DNA of 15,791 nucleotides, taken from positions 1 through 15,791 of the forward strand of contig JAGGTT010000249.1 of assembly GCA_021163565.1 (NCBI GenBank). The letters run 5' to 3'. The notes under the pieces were generated by a model. It had not been told where the DNA came from and ran no database searches. It saw only the letters and a program-made list of their open reading frames with translations. This DNA comes from Candidatus Tharpella sp. Its GTDB lineage: Bacteria > Desulfobacterota > Anaeroferrophillalia > Anaeroferrophillales > Tharpellaceae. This document shows positions 15,216-15,791 of the stretch, one piece after another (position 1 is the first letter of the stretch; the number at the start of each line of letters is the position of its first letter). The position numbers and the translations under genes are program-made.

Positions 15216-15791
15216 ATGCCATTAACTATCAGAAAATATTTAGAGCGTGGGCCGTCAACCTCAAAGGAAATTCAAGCTGCGACAAGCCTGAGCCAAAGCG
15301 CTGTGTCACGTGAATTGAGAAACCTGGGCGACCATGTCATCAAACTACAAAATGGCCGATCACCAAGATATGCGGCCACCTGTAATGCTTTTGGCGGCAA
15401 CGACAAGCTCCCATTAAGCATAGTCGATGCCCACGGAAATACAGCTTTAGCAGCATATCTACGGCCATTAATTCACGGAGGTTTTTTTGTTGAAACCGCC
15501 ACTGGCACACCCCCCTTACTCCTCGGTGTAAACAAAAATGGCCTCTATGATGATTTGCCATATTTTCTGTTTGATTTATGCCCCCAGGGATTTCTTGGTC
15601 GGCAAATCGCAGAAGATATGGCTTCCCGGTCCGACGATTACCCCACCGACCCAAGATATTGGAATACTAATCATATCGGACGCTATCTAGTATCTAATTC
15701 AGATGATCTTCCCGGCAACTTTAAGTTTGGCGAGCAAGCATTACTCAGGGTCAGACGTAAACCGGTCATCACTGCAGACAAAGACTATCCA
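15216..15791 (+). CDS. HipA-family protein of the YjjJ type, 5' part only
   Basis: The first 192 codons are in the window and the frame stays open to its end. AAAGGG lies seven bases before the ATG. Residues about 1-55 form a winged helix-turn-helix (STSKEIQAATSLSQSAVSRE, then a GRSPRYA wing). The following region, with PLSIVDAHGNTALAAYLRPL, then LPYFLFDLCPQGFLGRQIA (114-132), matches the N-terminal part of YjjJ-type HipA toxins as I remember them. HipA proteins are serine/threonine kinases that phosphorylate targets such as glutamyl-tRNA synthetase and cause growth arrest. The kinase domain would lie beyond the window, so activity cannot be judged. No separate hipB-like antitoxin gene precedes it; the built-in DNA-binding domain may let the protein regulate its own promoter. 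Confidence 0.8.
   Translation, partial: MPLTIRKYLERGPSTSKEIQAATSLSQSAVSRELRNLGDHVIKLQNGRSPRYAATCNAFGGNDKLPLSIVDAHGNTALAAYLRPLIHGGFFVETATGTPPLLLGVNKNGLYDDLPYFLFDLCPQGFLGRQIAEDMASRSDDYPTDPRYWNTNHIGRYLVSNSDDLPGNFKFGEQALLRVRRKPVITADKDYP

Noticed and set aside
1..15791. CRISPR array, rRNA or complete insertion sequence
   Set aside because: No regularly spaced direct repeats, rRNA-like stretch or transposase gene was seen on either strand.

Overview
The window looks like a chromosome segment from a member of the Desulfobacterota (old Deltaproteobacteria). I infer this from the minus-strand gene order thrS-infC-rpmI-rplT-pheS-pheT-ihfA-merR-like-tRNA-Pro, which I know from Geobacter/Desulfuromonas-type genomes. 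The moderate GC content argues against the high-GC members. No database search was possible, so genus and species are left open.

The left part (about 1-9510) is housekeeping and reads entirely on the minus strand. From its upstream end it holds cysS, a promoter, tRNA-Val(GAC), a terminator-like hairpin, thrS, infC, rpmI, rplT, pheS, pheT, ihfA, a MerR-family regulator and tRNA-Pro(GGG). Together these make three aminoacyl-tRNA synthetases (Cys, Thr, Phe), initiation factor 3, ribosomal proteins L35 and L20, and a nucleoid protein. Several starts differ from the longest open frame. infC starts at an AUA codon inside the end of thrS. rplT, rpmI, ihfA and cysS all start downstream of the longest frame, each behind a better ribosome-binding site. 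The infC-rpmI gap holds a two-part stem that is a good candidate for an L20 autoregulatory site.

The middle (about 9520-10290) is a junction. Divergent promoters serve cysS (minus) and tRNA-Leu(CAG) (plus). A strong, probably bidirectional, terminator follows the tRNA. Abutting it is the C-terminal remnant of a tyrosine recombinase pointing back at the tRNA. This is the usual scar of an element integrated at a tRNA 3' end, so the DNA to the right may be an island or its remains.

The right part (10291-15791) reads on the plus strand. It holds a 1539-residue secreted subtilisin-like protease with a propeptide, a PA insert, a Rossmann-like domain, a PKD domain and four C-terminal repeats of about 100 residues that I cannot assign to a named family. 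After an AT-rich 305-base gap with a 12-bp perfect inverted repeat and operator-like repeats, the first 192 codons of a HipA-family protein of the YjjJ type, with its own winged-helix N-terminus, run off the window edge. I see no CRISPR array, rRNA or complete insertion sequence.
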